Positions 26,523 through 37,271 of a stretch of DNA of 64,000 nucleotides are shown here, in pieces. The notes under the pieces were generated by a model. It saw only the letters and a list, made by a program, of their open reading frames with translations, was not told the DNA's origin and did no database searches. A program made the translations under genes and the position numbers. Each line of letters opens with the position of its first letter. The stretch's first letter is position 1. Source of the stretch: Cryptomeria japonica (Eukaryota; Streptophyta; Pinopsida; Cupressales; Cupressaceae); assembly GCF_030272615.1 (NCBI RefSeq), contig NC_081415.1, positions 509,613,373 to 509,677,372 of the forward strand, in the 5' to 3' direction.

Positions 26523-27530
26523 TGTTGATGTGTGTTTTATGACACTTCGAACATAGAATAAAGTATTGAATACTCTATCCTCTCAGGAACAAAATCTTCT
26601 CAAATGCTGAACTATGTGATCACTTTAGATGACTCCAAGGTTTATACTGTTAGGTCTTGATGTGTGGGTAGTCTCAATGGTTGATGCGATTGCTAGTAAT
26701 CCAAGGGGACTTACGTACTTGTTCTTAGGAGATAATCACTCAAAAGAAAGGAAATGCCATGAGTCTAACTTCAGATGATCTTCAATGACTTGCTTTGCTT
26801 ACTACTACTAATGGCTATGAAAAAGTGAAAAAAAGATAGGGTTTGAGCGGAATCTTAATCTATTCGTAAAATGCAAAGACAGTGGACGATTTCAGTGAAA
26901 CTCGACCATACTTTGTTTCACCATGCAAATGAACAACTAGGCAAAGCTGGTGCAATATTCTAAGGATAGCTAATGATGTTCAAATCACCACCAACAATCA
27001 TCAATACCATCAAAGGCATGCATATCAATGGGTGAATAGAAATTGAAGTTAAGCTTATTTTGAGAGTTCAAGCTAACCATGCACTACAACTTATAATCAA
27101 CAAATTGTAAATGGTATGAACAAGAGAGTTTCACCATAAATCATGCACAAAGACTTCCATTTAACTAAAATAGTTGAAGCAAACTATTCTATCTCTGAAA
27201 GGATGAAGAAATATTCGAATACTCCACAAGAAATCATCAACACTTGTTGATTTTATTATCTCTGGCAACATCAAAGCAACAATTCTTCAAAATCTCTCAT
27301 TAGTTATAGATGAAATGAGTTGAGCTTATATAGAGCTATCAATACAGATGAATGGCTAATATCAATCTAAAATCAAGGGCTGAGAGTGTGCCACCTAAAC
27401 CCTATTTAGGGTTTGTTACAAAAAAATACCTAATTATTGCATTTCATTAAATATCAACCAATGAGGAAGGAACAACTTTCTTGGCACAAACTACGAGGAT
27501 GAACCCTCCAATGAGAAAATTTGATGCTAT
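26523..27530 (-). mobile_element. LTR-like module at the 3' side of copy B
   Basis: The left end TGTTGATGTGTGTTTTATGAC matches 22060. On the minus strand the segment follows the copy B stop at 27537 and ends CACATCAACA, the position that the LTR-like modules occupy after copies A and C. It carries TATATAAGCTC (about 27330) and GTAAGTCCCCTTGG (about 26706-26719 on the minus strand). The right boundary is approximate. Confidence 0.5.
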
Positions 27531-27536
27531 ATAGGA

Positions 27537-29800
27537 TCATAACAAACTATCATCTAGAAGTTTGTTCCCCTTATCTCTTTCCTTACAAGCAAATTCGATG
27601 AATCTGGACATGATGCTGTCAAGCTCATCCATTGGGACACTTTGCATGATCTTCTGTTGATTCTCCATGTAGGATAACTCAGCTAAGGATGAAATGAAAA
27701 TCTTCTCCCACTCAGGGCCCAAGTCTTAGATATTGCTCACAAGTGTCATAAATGACTGAATATCCTCCAGTTGCTTCTGTAAAAGTGACTCAGTTGTCTT
27801 GAAGAAGGTACATCTTACTCTTTCTGTCAATTTGTCAACAACTATCTCTACCTCTTCCTTAATCTCTTTTCCAAGTATAGTTTCAGCTGCTGCTACGATT
27901 CTATTATTTATCACCTTGATCATCTCCTCAACTCGAGTGCAACTGTTGTTGATACCTTCAAACATGTGTCTCCTTATCCTAAGTGTGCAATACCATTTGT
28001 AGAAGTCACATGTCTGTCCATCTTGCACCACTCCACCATTTACCAAGGTTTGTTTGGGGATGTCCATCAATACTTGCAGCCTCAGAATGGTTAACTCCTC
28101 AGTGTGATTAAATACATCATAGGAAGTAGTGAGTGCCTGGATCCTATCAAGGATAGCTGAAACTCTCTCAAATATGTGTGCTAACTCTCCCACAAACTCA
28201 TTTGCCTTGGTGAAGGCATTATCAATCCAACTCTTTACCATGTGAGAGGTAGTCCTCATTTCTTCCAAGTCATCAACTGAATTAGGTGCAAGCAATGATG
28301 GAGGAATACACGAAGGGTCAGCTTGTCTTATCGGATTCCTAAGTTGCTGGACATAGTTTCTTAAGCTATTCAATTCCTTTTCCAACTTTCTCTTGTCTCC
28401 TTGATCCATCTTCAGTCTATCCCGGATTGTCTTCGTTGAATCATTTAACTCTTGCATCTCTTGTTCAGCAGTAGCAGGACCTAGCTCAATATTCGTTAAG
28501 TCAGTTATCAACAGTGATCTAATCTTCTGGCTTGCCCACTCTTGGAGTAGTTATTTGTATAGTCCGGGACGCTGTATTATCTCTTGTGATCTTAGAGAAT
28601 AGAGAGCTTAGTAGCTTTCTTCTTCTCAAGCATCTTACCAATTCTCTCTAAGAAGCTATCTAAGTCATCTGTTGTGTCTTCTTCTACTACTAGCACTTAC
28701 CTAGTTACTCGTTCTCTAAGCCATGCTGGGATAGTGGATTGTTCTTTCTCTACTTCCAATTCCTTGGATTGTTGATCTTCTCGGGGTGGAGAGATTCTTT
28801 CCTTATGGTCATCTTTATCCACGATCTCAACATATTCATTTGCTACGACTGTGTTGTCTACAACTTGTTCTTGTGCTACTGGAGGATCTTGTGTTTGAGG
28901 TTGCTTTAACTTATCTACTCTTTCACCTTTATTATCTTGTATGGTAGATTCCAAGGACTCATTCATGGCTTGGTCTATGCCTGTCTTGAGTGATTGACCT
29001 GCATTGATGTATATTGGGTTCATTGTGATCTCTTGTATGGATGAGGTGCTGGTGGAAGGACGACTTGAACTCGTCCTCTACTTGTTTTGTCTTGATCCTT
29101 CTTTGTTACTCTCTTTTCTCTTGGAACCCTTAGGTTGAGATTCTGGGCTGCATTATCACTCATGCTTATTCTCTTTGTCTCTTCATTAGATGAATCCGGA
29201 TCTACCATCATATCATATGTTAATTGTGCAATCTGATTCTTCAATTTGTTGGTTTGAGCATCTGGCCACCTTCGTGTGTCTGCCATGATAGGTCTCATTA
29301 TCTCTTCTAGCTCTATGATCTCAACGTCATTTCAATCGACTTGTATATCTTTTTCTCTTTCTCACTCATAGGCACATTGGAGGCACCTTCCATCATCCTA
29401 TACTTGATCAGGGATAGGGAACACTCTACAAGTTCTTATGATCTCGATAGGTACTTGGAGAACATCTTCCTTCTGACCTCATAGGCACATTGGAGGCACC
29501 TTCCATCATCCTATACTTGATCAGGGATAGGGAACACTCTACAAGTTCTTATGATCTCGATAGGTACTTGGAGAACATCTTCCTTCTGACCTCATAGGCA
29601 CATTGGAGGCACCTTCCATCATCCTATACTTGATCAGGGATAGGGAACACTCTACAAGTTCTTATGATCTCGATAGGTACTTGGAGAACATCTTCCTTCT
29701 GACCTCAAAGTCATCCTTGGAATTCATCCAGTAATCCTCAAGGTGTGGTGTAAAGAACTCTGCTGGTTCTTATTGCTGTTGCTGGTGTTATTTTGTTTGG
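27537..29800 (-). pseudogene. Copy B of the uncharacterised repeated coding family
   Basis: Read on the minus strand, coding segments run through 29020-29298, 28697-29023, 27726-28511 and 27537-27722 with small frame changes and stops between them. The order of parts follows copies A and C: a charged region ending EKEQSTIPAWLRERV (copy C has EEQSTIPDCLTERI), a coiled-coil region (KMDQGDKRKLEKELNSLRNY), then a helical part with CDFYKWYCTLRIRR (copy A has FEFSTWYYALVTG). Identity to A and C is low, so B is an older or separate subfamily. No known domain is recognised. A 113-bp triplication damages the 5' part at 29365-29703. Confidence 0.6.
29365..29703 (-). repeat. Perfect 113-bp triplication inside copy B
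   Basis: Three head-to-tail copies start at 29365, 29478 and 29591 (CTCATAGGCACATTGGAGGC) and look identical. On the minus strand each reads KEDVLQVPIEIIRTC then an in-frame TAG. As 113 is not divisible by three, each added unit shifts the frame. Confidence 0.95.
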
Positions 29801-29903
29801 TTTTTTAAATTTTATATTTTTTGCAAGGGTTTAACAACAAAAAGCAAATGCACATAAACTGAATAAACTCATAAAATTAAAATTCTGAGATTTTTATTTG
29901 CAT

Positions 29904-30950
29904 TGTGTTGATGTGGATAAAATCGTATTGCTACAACTCTATCCGGCCAACGCAAAATAGAATGTTCTCATTGGGTATCCTATCCTCTCTTGAAAGAAGG
30001 AAGCCCTAATGCTGTTTTTTATTGATCAAAGGGGACAACCTCAAGGTTCCAAATGTTAGGTCATGACTGCGGGATAACTCAACAGTTGATGTGTTTTGTT
30101 GGGAGCATAAGGGGCCTTACGTTTACAACAAGTTGGTCTGCATCCTAAGATGTTGCGGCAAAAATAAATGCAAAAGGATAGGGTTAAGAGACCTAAAATT
30201 AACAAGACTGGTGTGTGAGTAGACGGATTCGACATAACCAATCCTTGCTTGGCTAGAATAACTCACAACCTCACAACCTCACAAGAACGGTGCAATCTTC
30301 AAGGGAGACTCAGAAGATTTTCAGACTGCGGGTGCATGCCTAAACACCCAATTCTGGCACAGCTCAGACGAACACCTGCAATTGAACTAAGCACGATTTT
30401 AAAGTCTCAGACTAACCATACACAGGGATACACAATTAGAATATCCCCAATGGTATGAGCCTGAATCCATCAAATACCTACATGCCAGAAATGATCTATC
30501 TATACCTGCTGAAGGAAACCATGCAAAAAAAGAAAACCAAGATAACAAACACCATACTTCAATGCTCATATATTGATTGTGGCTGTCATTAAAACAATTT
30601 CTGCAACAGTTCTATTCTATTCCTAACTACTAAATTCTAACCTTCCAACAATCTAACATGTTCTAACTGTCTAACCCTTTACAATGAGAGGCATCCTACC
30701 TTTTATAGATTTTACAAATTGAATCAGAGGCCAGGATTGACTGCATCCAACAATCTTGATCTACCTTCTATAACTTGGCAGCTATTACCCATGCCCATTT
30801 AATCCTCAATTATCCTCCCAACCACATTCTCAACTACCTACAACTGTTTGGCATCAATTCAGGTCAATCCGGTAGTTGAAAATAACTGACCTGTGTCCCC
30901 TCACTTTGACTACATTAGACGGGGCCCATAGGTAGTCATGTACACTAAAC
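29904..30950 (-). mobile_element. LTR-like module at the 5' side of copy B
   Basis: TGTGTTGATGTGG at the left, then CTATCCTCTCTTGAAAG, CAAGGTTCCAAATGTTAGG and AAGGGGCCTTACGTTTAC follow the same order as 26523-26720 and 45210-45380 but with many substitutions. It sits where a 5' LTR of copy B would be. It is too different from 26523-27530 to be a recent LTR pair. Confidence 0.4.
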
Positions 30951-31429
30951 AATTTAGTTTTGCAACTGATTTTCTAGAATTAATTCCAGCTGTGTGTTTC
31001 TGAGAATGCATATTTGTAGCATTCTGTGAGTTCTTTTATCTTCGGTCTTGAGGGTGGATCTCAACTTTGTGGTTCAGGTTGTGGTGCGCTTCCCCGTGCT
31101 TCGTCGTTTTGATCGTTCACTTTCAGTGCGTTCTTGCTTTTGCTCTTCCTGGCGTCGCTCTCGATCGCGTCTCCAATTTACAATTCAGGTTGACTGTCGT
31201 AACCCCTCTTTGGACACAAGATTAAATAAAGACGATAATTAAAACATTTATTAATTAACATTTAATAATATTGGAAAATCGTCTCATTTATGAGACTTCA
31301 CGATTTTCCTTTAATATATGATTATTAATATTTATTATTTGTTATGATTATTATTTATTATTATTGTTTTATTTTAATGTAATGTTCATATTTCAATTAT
31401 TAATATTATATTAACTATTAAAGAAGTTT
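30951..31429. other. AT-rich host sequence left of the gag-protease element
   Basis: No coding feature was seen. It continues at 37272 after removal of the inserted element and one AGTTT. Confidence 0.5.
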
Positions 31430-31744
31430 TGTTGCCGGGAATAATCATTATGTTATGTTGTTATATTATGTTTATGTTCTCGTCGGTAATAATACGACGG
31501 TCAGTTAGTTGGCCGACGGGTAGGTAGTTGGAGTCGCGACGGTTGTGTTGCGCCCCTTCGGGTATTATATATTGTGTACCTTTTCTTCGAAGGAGGATCA
31601 TGTTAGTCGTGTCAGATGTAATGTTATAAGCACTTATTGTACATGGACTGTGGAATTAATATAGAGGCTGGTTATTTAATATATTTCCATTATGTTCTGT
31701 GCATTTACGTTCTGCATTTAACCGTTTACCCGAGAGGGCAAACA
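31430..31744 (+). repeat. 5' LTR of the gag-protease element
   Basis: It begins TGTTGCCGGGAATAATC and ends GAGGGCAAACA. Relative to the 3' LTR it differs once near the start (GGGA versus GAGA) and twice in GTGTTGCGCC versus GTGTCGTGCC. Confidence 0.97.
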
Positions 31745-31745
31745 T

Positions 31746-31760
31746 TTGGCGCCGCTGCCT
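31746..31760 (+). other. Primer-binding site, tRNA-Asp-like
   Basis: TTGGCGCCGCTGCC follows the LTR by one or two bases. Many plant Ty3/gypsy elements use TGGCGCCGTTGCC, complementary to the 3' end of tRNA-Asp; here one base differs and the match fades after the 13th base. Confidence 0.75.
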
Positions 31761-31803
31761 AGACGAACTCGGGAACGGAAGACACGGATGGCGCACAGAC
31801 ACA

Positions 31804-32173
31804 ATGGGCCTACCCGTTGGTGAAGTAAACCCGGAGGCCGACGACGCGCGGACAAAACTTTATATAGGAGAAGACACGGCAACGCGAGAATTTTCAATTT
31901 TGCTCCAGGTAGCCATTCAGACATACGTTCGAACGAGAAGCGGCGGAGGCAGAAATCCCACCAAGTGCCGTGTGGACAGCGCTGGAGGTTAGCCCGGCAG
32001 TAAACCGGTTAATGAACCACCTCCCCCGGCTGCTTGCACAGGCATCGCTGGCACAGTAGGCCCACCTGGAGGAGATTGCCCAGGAAGAGCGACGACAACA
32101 AATCCTGCAACGCTACGAAGAGAACAACCGACGGGAAACGGAACGAGATGGCGCCAGGCCAGGAGGAAATTGA
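31804..32173 (+). pseudogene. Frameshifted N-terminal gag leader region
   Basis: An ATG at 31804 opens a frame (MGLPVGEVNPEADDARTKLY) that stops at 31990. A second frame from about 31925 to 32173 reads on as AEIPPSAVWTALEVSPAVN and a Gln/Arg/Glu-rich helix, with a TAG at 32057-32059 where CAG would fit. The parts look like one protein broken by a frameshift. Whether it was joined to the main gag is unclear. Confidence 0.45.
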
Positions 32174-32184
32174 ACCTTTGACTT

Positions 32185-33771
32185 ATGCCCAATAGACTAA
32201 ATAAGGACAAAAATAAAAAGATACAGAGTGACGAATGGGAAGTGGCACAAACCGCATTGAATCTCAGACAGCAGATAGAACGAAGGCGTAGGCTAAGGCA
32301 GCTTGCCGAGGGACGACCGATCGAGGGGTTGCCCGAAGGGAACCCAGGAGGTGTCACGGAGGTTGCGGAGGCAGAGATAGATGGAGAGAACTACACTGTC
32401 TACACTGTTGTAGGGCTGCCAGAAGGAGTCATGGAGGGTGCCGAAGGAGAACTCTACAGTTCGCCAGAATACCACCGTAGGGTAAGAAGCCGCGAAGAGT
32501 TGGTGGAACAAACAAGGCGAAGTCTAAACTTGATCGACGCTACCAGAGACTTGCTAAAGAATTTGTCCATTTCAGAGGACAACCGGAGGGAGACAACCAA
32601 CTGGAGGGAGACACCGGAAGGTGACGGTACGACCGAAGGTGCCGAGGGAGCACAAGGGTACTGTACGGGAGGCAATTTGGTTGGTTCGGTGTCAGCAACT
32701 TTTTCCGGAGGACCCACGAGTGGAGGTTCAGTTGCAGGAGGCGGAGGATCGCCAGGTACAAGCACACAAGGAATTAGAGGAGCGAGACCCAACGGTGGGA
32801 TGGCGAGTAAACAAAAATTGCCAAAGTTCACAGGGGAGGGCAAGGAAGACCCCTTACGGCACTGCCGTACATGTGAAACCATTTGGTCCGCCAACGGAGT
32901 AACAGACCAGGATGACTGGGTACAGCAGTTCCCAGCCACGTTACGAGGAGTTGCCATAGATTGGTACTCCGATGTGGACAAGCAAAAAGTGGCCACGTGG
33001 GCCAATCTACAGAAGGAATTCATGGGGGAGTTTCGGTTGCTCCGTGATGACAATGAAATTGTAACAGAGATATACAGTACCAAACAAGGTACCAGGGAGA
33101 CAGTACGGGCATACAGTCGGAGGTTGAAAGAACTCTTGGGTAAAATGGAAAGCCAACCCGCAGATGGATTGAAGAAACGATGGTTCGTTGAAGGGTTGAA
33201 ATCCTCCCTACGAAGGAAGATGAAAATTGTACCCCCGACGTCATATGACGACGCTTATAATAGGGCGATGGACTTGGAGAGTGAACACAAAACATCAAAG
33301 AAGAAGAAAAGTAATAAATCCTCATCCGAGGTCGATGACTCTTCACAGGAAGGCAGCAGCGATGACGAGGCTGGCAAACGGGTGCAAGCGCTCTAGAAAG
33401 ACATGGAGCAAATGAGAAAGGAATTCAAAATAATGAGAAGCACTGGTCGAAACGAAGGGGACATATGGTGCACTGAGTGCAAAGAGGAAGGGCACACAAA
33501 GGGTACTTGCCAAAAGAAGGCATTCTGTGAGATTTGCCAAGTGATGGGACACTCCACCAAGGAGTGCCCATACAACATGAAAACCCGAAGTACGCAAATG
33601 AACCAGGTGCTGTTCACAGAGCAGGCCACAACATCCGCACCAGCGGGTACTGGCCAACATACTAACACAACGGCATCATCTGGAGGATACCGGGACAACA
33701 GACGCGGCGGCGGAAGGAATAGCAACAATAACAATAACGGAAGCCGTATCCAGTATGACACCAAGGGCTGA
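32185..33771 (+). pseudogene. gag polyprotein with CCHC zinc knuckle, one in-frame stop
   Basis: The frame starts at ATG 32185. The capsid-type retrotransposon gag domain lies at about residues 212-380 (LPKFTGEGKEDP, WYSDVDKQKVATWANLQKEF, ETVRAYSRRLKELL). A Ser/Lys-rich linker follows. A TAG at 33394-33396 interrupts the frame, which continues to CTECKEEGHTKGTC and CEICQVMGHSTKEC, two zinc-knuckle-like motifs, and a Gly/Asn-rich tail ending at TGA 33769-33771. The same frame stays open beyond the TGA into more knuckles. Gag would package the element RNA in cytoplasmic particles; here full-length product needs stop readthrough. Confidence 0.85.
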
Positions 33772-34074
33772 CCAATTATCCAATGTAGGGCCTGTAATCA
33801 GTGGGGACACTTCGCCCGTGATTGCACGAAGGAAGCCACCCCTCAGCACGTCTGCCGTTGGTGTGGGCCAGGCGACCATGAGGACGCAAATTGCCCGCAG
33901 GCAGGGGTTAATCTCCTCAACATTGAGAAGGCTGAGAAGACTGGTGAGAAAGAAGTACTGGCGATCACCCGCGCCCAGACGAAAAAAGCCACTTATCCCG
34001 ACCCCCGTACGGAGAAGGAGAGATTACGGGAGGCAAAGGCCAATATTGAACGTGAGATGACGACCGAACGATAG
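33772..34074 (+). pseudogene. gag C-terminal zinc knuckles, same frame
   Basis: Directly after the TGA the frame reads CRACNQWGHFARDC, a canonical CX2CX4HX4C nucleic-acid-binding knuckle, then CRWCGPGDHEDANC, a related second knuckle, and a Lys/Glu-rich linker. It ends at TAG 34072-34074. Both bounding stops are one C-to-T change from CGA or CAG. Confidence 0.8.
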
Positions 34075-34083
34075 GACAACGAG

Positions 34084-35466
34084 GTGGCGAGTACATCATC
34101 CCATACGGAAGCGGAAAATAACATCATTGGGCAAATCTTGCAGATGGAGGTGCCGATAAAGGTAAAAGACCTTCTAGACTCTATGCCACAATTGAGGACT
34201 GCCATCCTCACCAATGTGCAAAGCACCGCAGCGTTGAGTGCACCACAGGTACGGGTTCCCGCCACCGCATCGTCGAGTGCACCACAGGTAGGGGTTCCCG
34301 CCACCGCTTCGAAGAGTGCACCACAGGTGGAGGTTTCCGTTAGCCCTTCGACTGACCCAATGTTACTAGCCTTGAGCAGTGGTAGACACCCAGCTGTGGT
34401 AGAAATGGGTATCCGTGGGACCATTCTGAAGGACACCATTGTGGATGGTGGATCTGGGGTGAATGTACTACCAGAAGAAACATGGAAGCGGCTGGGGAAG
34501 CCCACCCTATGGCCACCCACATTCAACCCGGTGGGAGCGGACCAACACGGCATTAAGCCACTCGGCCTGTTGATGGCCCAGCAAGTGACAATTGGTACGC
34601 AACCATTCTTGTTAGATTTCGTGGTTATTCCCTCAAAGAAGAAAGGCTATGACGCCATCCTGGGGAGAGCGTGGTTGATCAATGCGAGGGTAAACCACAA
34701 CTGGAAGAAAAATACACTTTCCATGGAGAAGGGAGGGCGGAAATATACCATTGACCTACACACCCAAGATGTTGGCGAAGAGCTCGCCTCTTCCGACTCA
34801 GACTCAGAGGACTCTAATAAAAGGGAAGGGGTTCCCGATGAAAGCAAGGGCAAGAACGCGATGGAGCCGAACAGTGAAGGGGTGCTCGAATTGGAGGGAT
34901 GTTCTGAAGATGAGGTATGCTCACTTAATGGGCTCTTCCACTGGCAAATGGAGGATTACAAAATGTTCCAAAGCTACAGGCTTGAAGTAGAGGAACCAGA
35001 GCAACCAACAGAGGTGTACCTGTCGGAATACAGAGAATATTGGAAGGGAGACGCCCCAAACCTTGGCAACGTAAATAATCCGAAGAGTGTTGGCAACGAT
35101 TGGAACCCTGTGTGGAAGACCGCAGTCTTCAAAATCTTTATTATTCTTCTTCTTCTTATGTACGGGAAGGAGGTCGTCGTCCCTGTAGAATTTGTGGTTC
35201 CAGGTCTTCGGATGGCCATGGAAAATAGACTTGCCACCAACGGGTACAAATTGAAACCCTACCACGCGAAGCGCGCAGGGGACCCGAGAGGCCGGACGGA
35301 CACCCGAGAGCCCAAAGGGGGACCTGAGCGGATGGAAGGGGACTTGAGAGGCGAGGCAGGCGACTCAAGAGGCACAGGACCACAACAGGAAACCCTTGGG
35401 CAAGGAAAATTGAGAAGGATGAAGGGCGATCTCAGAGACAGGGGACCTCAGCAAAAGACTCTCTAG
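34084..35466 (+). pseudogene. Retropepsin-type aspartic protease joined to an integrase-tail relic
   Basis: The frame continues in register from gag. Three repeats of about 15 residues around SAPQV(R/G/E)VPATAS lie near residues 50-85. The protease spans about residues 100-230: IVDGGSGVNVLPEETWKRLG contains the catalytic Asp at about residue 121, and DAILGRAWL is the conserved second motif. After an acidic region the frame reaches MYGKEVVVPVEFVVPGLRMA (from about 35158), a sequence normally found far downstream, at the integrase end of Ty3/gypsy pol. Reverse transcriptase, RNase H and integrase core are therefore missing by an internal deletion that kept the frame open. The tail has DPRG/DTRE-like repeats. 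Confidence 0.85.
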
Positions 35467-35468
35467 CA

Positions 35469-35570
35469 GAAAAAAAAAAAAAAAAAAAAACGAAAAAAAA
35501 AGAGCCAAAAAAAAAAAAAAAATCGTATGGCCGTACGGGTCAGCTGACCATACGGAAAAAAAAGAAGAGA
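35469..35570 (+). repeat. Oligo(A)-rich tracts
   Basis: Runs of A broken by CGAAAA and AGAGCC occur at 35469-35521; a second A-rich run lies at 35926-35957. Both are inside the gag-protease element. Confidence 0.9.
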
Positions 35571-35579
35571 AGAAAGCCA

Positions 35580-35765
35580 CGGTGGAACCACCGTACGGTA
35601 GCACCACCGTGCGGTGGCAACACCGACGGTGGAACCACCGCACGGTGGCAACATCGATGGTGTGGCCATCGACGGTGGAACCACCGTGCGGTGGCACCGA
35701 CGGTGGAACCACCGTGCGGTGGCACCACCGTGCGGTGGAACGTCCACCACCGTGCGGTGGAAACC
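35580..35765 (+). repeat. Palindromic GC-rich minisatellite (CCACCGTGCGGTGG)
   Basis: CACGGTGGAACCACCGTGCGGTGGCA-like units recur about ten times at irregular 12-30 bp spacing. CCACCGTGCGGTGG is nearly self-complementary, so the whole stretch can fold on either strand. Overlapping open frames here are artefacts. Confidence 0.9.
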
Positions 35766-36112
35766 ACTGCTGTCGTGGAGCACAAAGACATAAACGTAGC
35801 CCCCACACAAACAAACACAGTCGTACGGTGGAGGGTGTTGACCGCACGATCGGAGGTGCCAGTGCTGTGTTGACCGTACAGGAAGGTTGTATGGCCGGGA
35901 TGCCATCGGGGAAATTCCAGTGCCATAAAAAAAAAAACAAAAAAAAAAAAAAAAAAACGACGACGGCCAGATTTAAAATGATTCGCTGGAGTTTGAAGCC
36001 AGGACACTGGAAAAGAAGGGTTTTTTGGCATCTTAAAATATCACTGAAATGATGCGCGCCATGGACTTTTGTGGGGTTCTGAAGGTTGTAAATTGGTGTT
36101 GGCACTTGGGGT

Positions 36113-36203
36113 GCTGCCCCAGGACCCCGCAAGGGGCGCTGCCCCAAACCCCGCGAGGGGCGCTGCCCCTCGACCCCGTTGGGGGCGTTGCCCCCAGACC
36201 CCC
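36113..36203 (+). repeat. 31-bp GC-rich tandem repeat
   Basis: The unit GGGGCGCTGCCCC followed by (A/G)ACCCCG(C/T) repeats about three times, each with an internal GGGGCG/CTGCCCC inverted repeat. Confidence 0.9.
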
Positions 36204-36479
36204 AGTTTATTTTGAGCTACAGAAGACCACGGGAAGTGTTGTGGTTGTCCGTATTGTGAGAAAGAAGCCTGTAGCTAAGCATTGGCGGGGAAGCCATAAG
36301 CTGTAGAGGGAGACGGATTTGGAGGTTGGGAACAAACAGAGTTTGAGGGAAGGCTTTGCAGGTCCGCGTAGTCGTACGACACCAAGGAGTTATTCAGTTC
36401 AGTTTTTAGCCTTTGGGGAGTGTGATGGAGGATTTGAGGTGTCTCCTAGCATTTGTGCCAGTGGATTGTGGCCACCTCC

Positions 36480-36737
36480 AGGCAGGATAGGTACGCTTTG
36501 AGGAACTCGCAGTATGTCTCGGCTAGACGTGAGGGTGCCTTGGTGGATGCACAGAGGGCTCGGGAGGAGCTGACCACCAGGTTGGAGGCAATAGTCGCGT
36601 GAGACTTAGTTCAGCGTACCTAGGAGTTGGATGCCGGGAGAGCAGCACGGGTGGCTATCGAGGACAAATTGGCTAGGGAGATAGTATCATTTGAGTAGCA
36701 GTTGGTGGAAGCTGAGATTGAAAAACGTGTTTTGTAG
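36480..36737 (+). pseudogene. Coiled-coil reading frame broken by four stops, 3' part of the element
   Basis: One frame reads REGALVDAQRAREELTTRLE, LDAGRAARVAIEDKLAREIV and QLVEAEIEKRV, a continuous heptad-like helix. It is broken by TGA 36600, TAG 36621, TAG 36696 and TAG 36735, each one C-to-T step from CGA or CAG. It has no recognised domain; an additional open frame near the 3' LTR is known from some plant Ty3/gypsy elements. Confidence 0.5.
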
Positions 36738-36937
36738 ACAAGTTTGGGTTAGGCACAGGAGGACTGTGATGGCAAAGGAAGCAATATTGGTGAATTCCAC
36801 ACTTGAGCATCGGATGGTAGCAGACAAGGGTTTTCAGGCGAGGACGCAGCAAGTGTATAAGATCCGGGCCCGATTGGCGTCAGGAGTTCCTGCCGTTCAT
36901 CTCTATTTTGTATTAAGTCGTCGGAGTCGACTTCTTT

Positions 36938-36951
36938 TCTTGGGGGGATGA
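36938..36951 (+). other. Polypurine tract before the 3' LTR
   Basis: TCTTGGGGGGATGA immediately precedes the 3' LTR start at 36952, the expected place for the plus-strand primer. Confidence 0.75.
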
Positions 36952-37266
36952 TGTTGCCGAGAATAATCATTATGTTATGTTGTTATATTATGTTTATGTT
37001 CTCGTCGGTAATAATACGACGGTCAGTTAGTTGGCCGACGGGTAGGTAGTTGGAGTCGCGACGGTTGTGTCGTGCCCCTTCGGGTATTATATATTGTGTA
37101 CCTTTTCTTCGAAGGAGGATCATGTTAGTCGTGTCAGATGTAATGTTATAAGCACTTATTGTACATGGACTGTGGAATTAATATAGAGGCTGGTTATTTA
37201 ATATATTTCCATTATGTTCTGTGCATTTACGTTCTGCATTTAACCGTTTACCCGAGAGGGCAAACA
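36952..37266 (+). repeat. 3' LTR of the gag-protease element
   Basis: It runs TGTTGCCGAGAATAATC to GAGGGCAAACA, the same length as the 5' LTR, followed at once by the AGTTT target duplication. Confidence 0.97.
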
Positions 37267-37271
37267 AGTTT

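Larger units (their letters stand above)
31430..37266 (+). mobile_element. Complete non-autonomous LTR retrotransposon (gag-protease type)
   Basis: The element has two 315-bp LTRs, a 5-bp target duplication AGTTT (31425-31429 and 37267-37271), a primer-binding site and a polypurine tract. It codes gag with zinc knuckles and an aspartic protease, but reverse transcriptase, RNase H and most of the integrase are absent. The LTRs differ at three sites, all transitions, so insertion is recent by plant standards. Mobilisation would need enzymes from a related autonomous Ty3/gypsy element. Its base composition is more GC-rich than its AT-rich surroundings. Confidence 0.95.

Noticed and set aside
27799-28002. 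Plus-strand frame opposite copy B
   Set aside because: Shadow of the minus-strand coding remnant.
26523-30950. A complete copy B element with a recent LTR pair
   Set aside because: The two flanking modules share order but differ at far too many positions, and no target duplication was found.
32454-33083. 209-codon minus-strand frame opposite gag
   Set aside because: Shadow of the gag frame, which has domain support on the plus strand.
35365-36147. 260-codon minus-strand frame with Phe-rich and His/Arg/Thr-rich repeats
   Set aside because: It is the reverse strand of the poly(A) tracts and the palindromic minisatellite of the gag-protease element.
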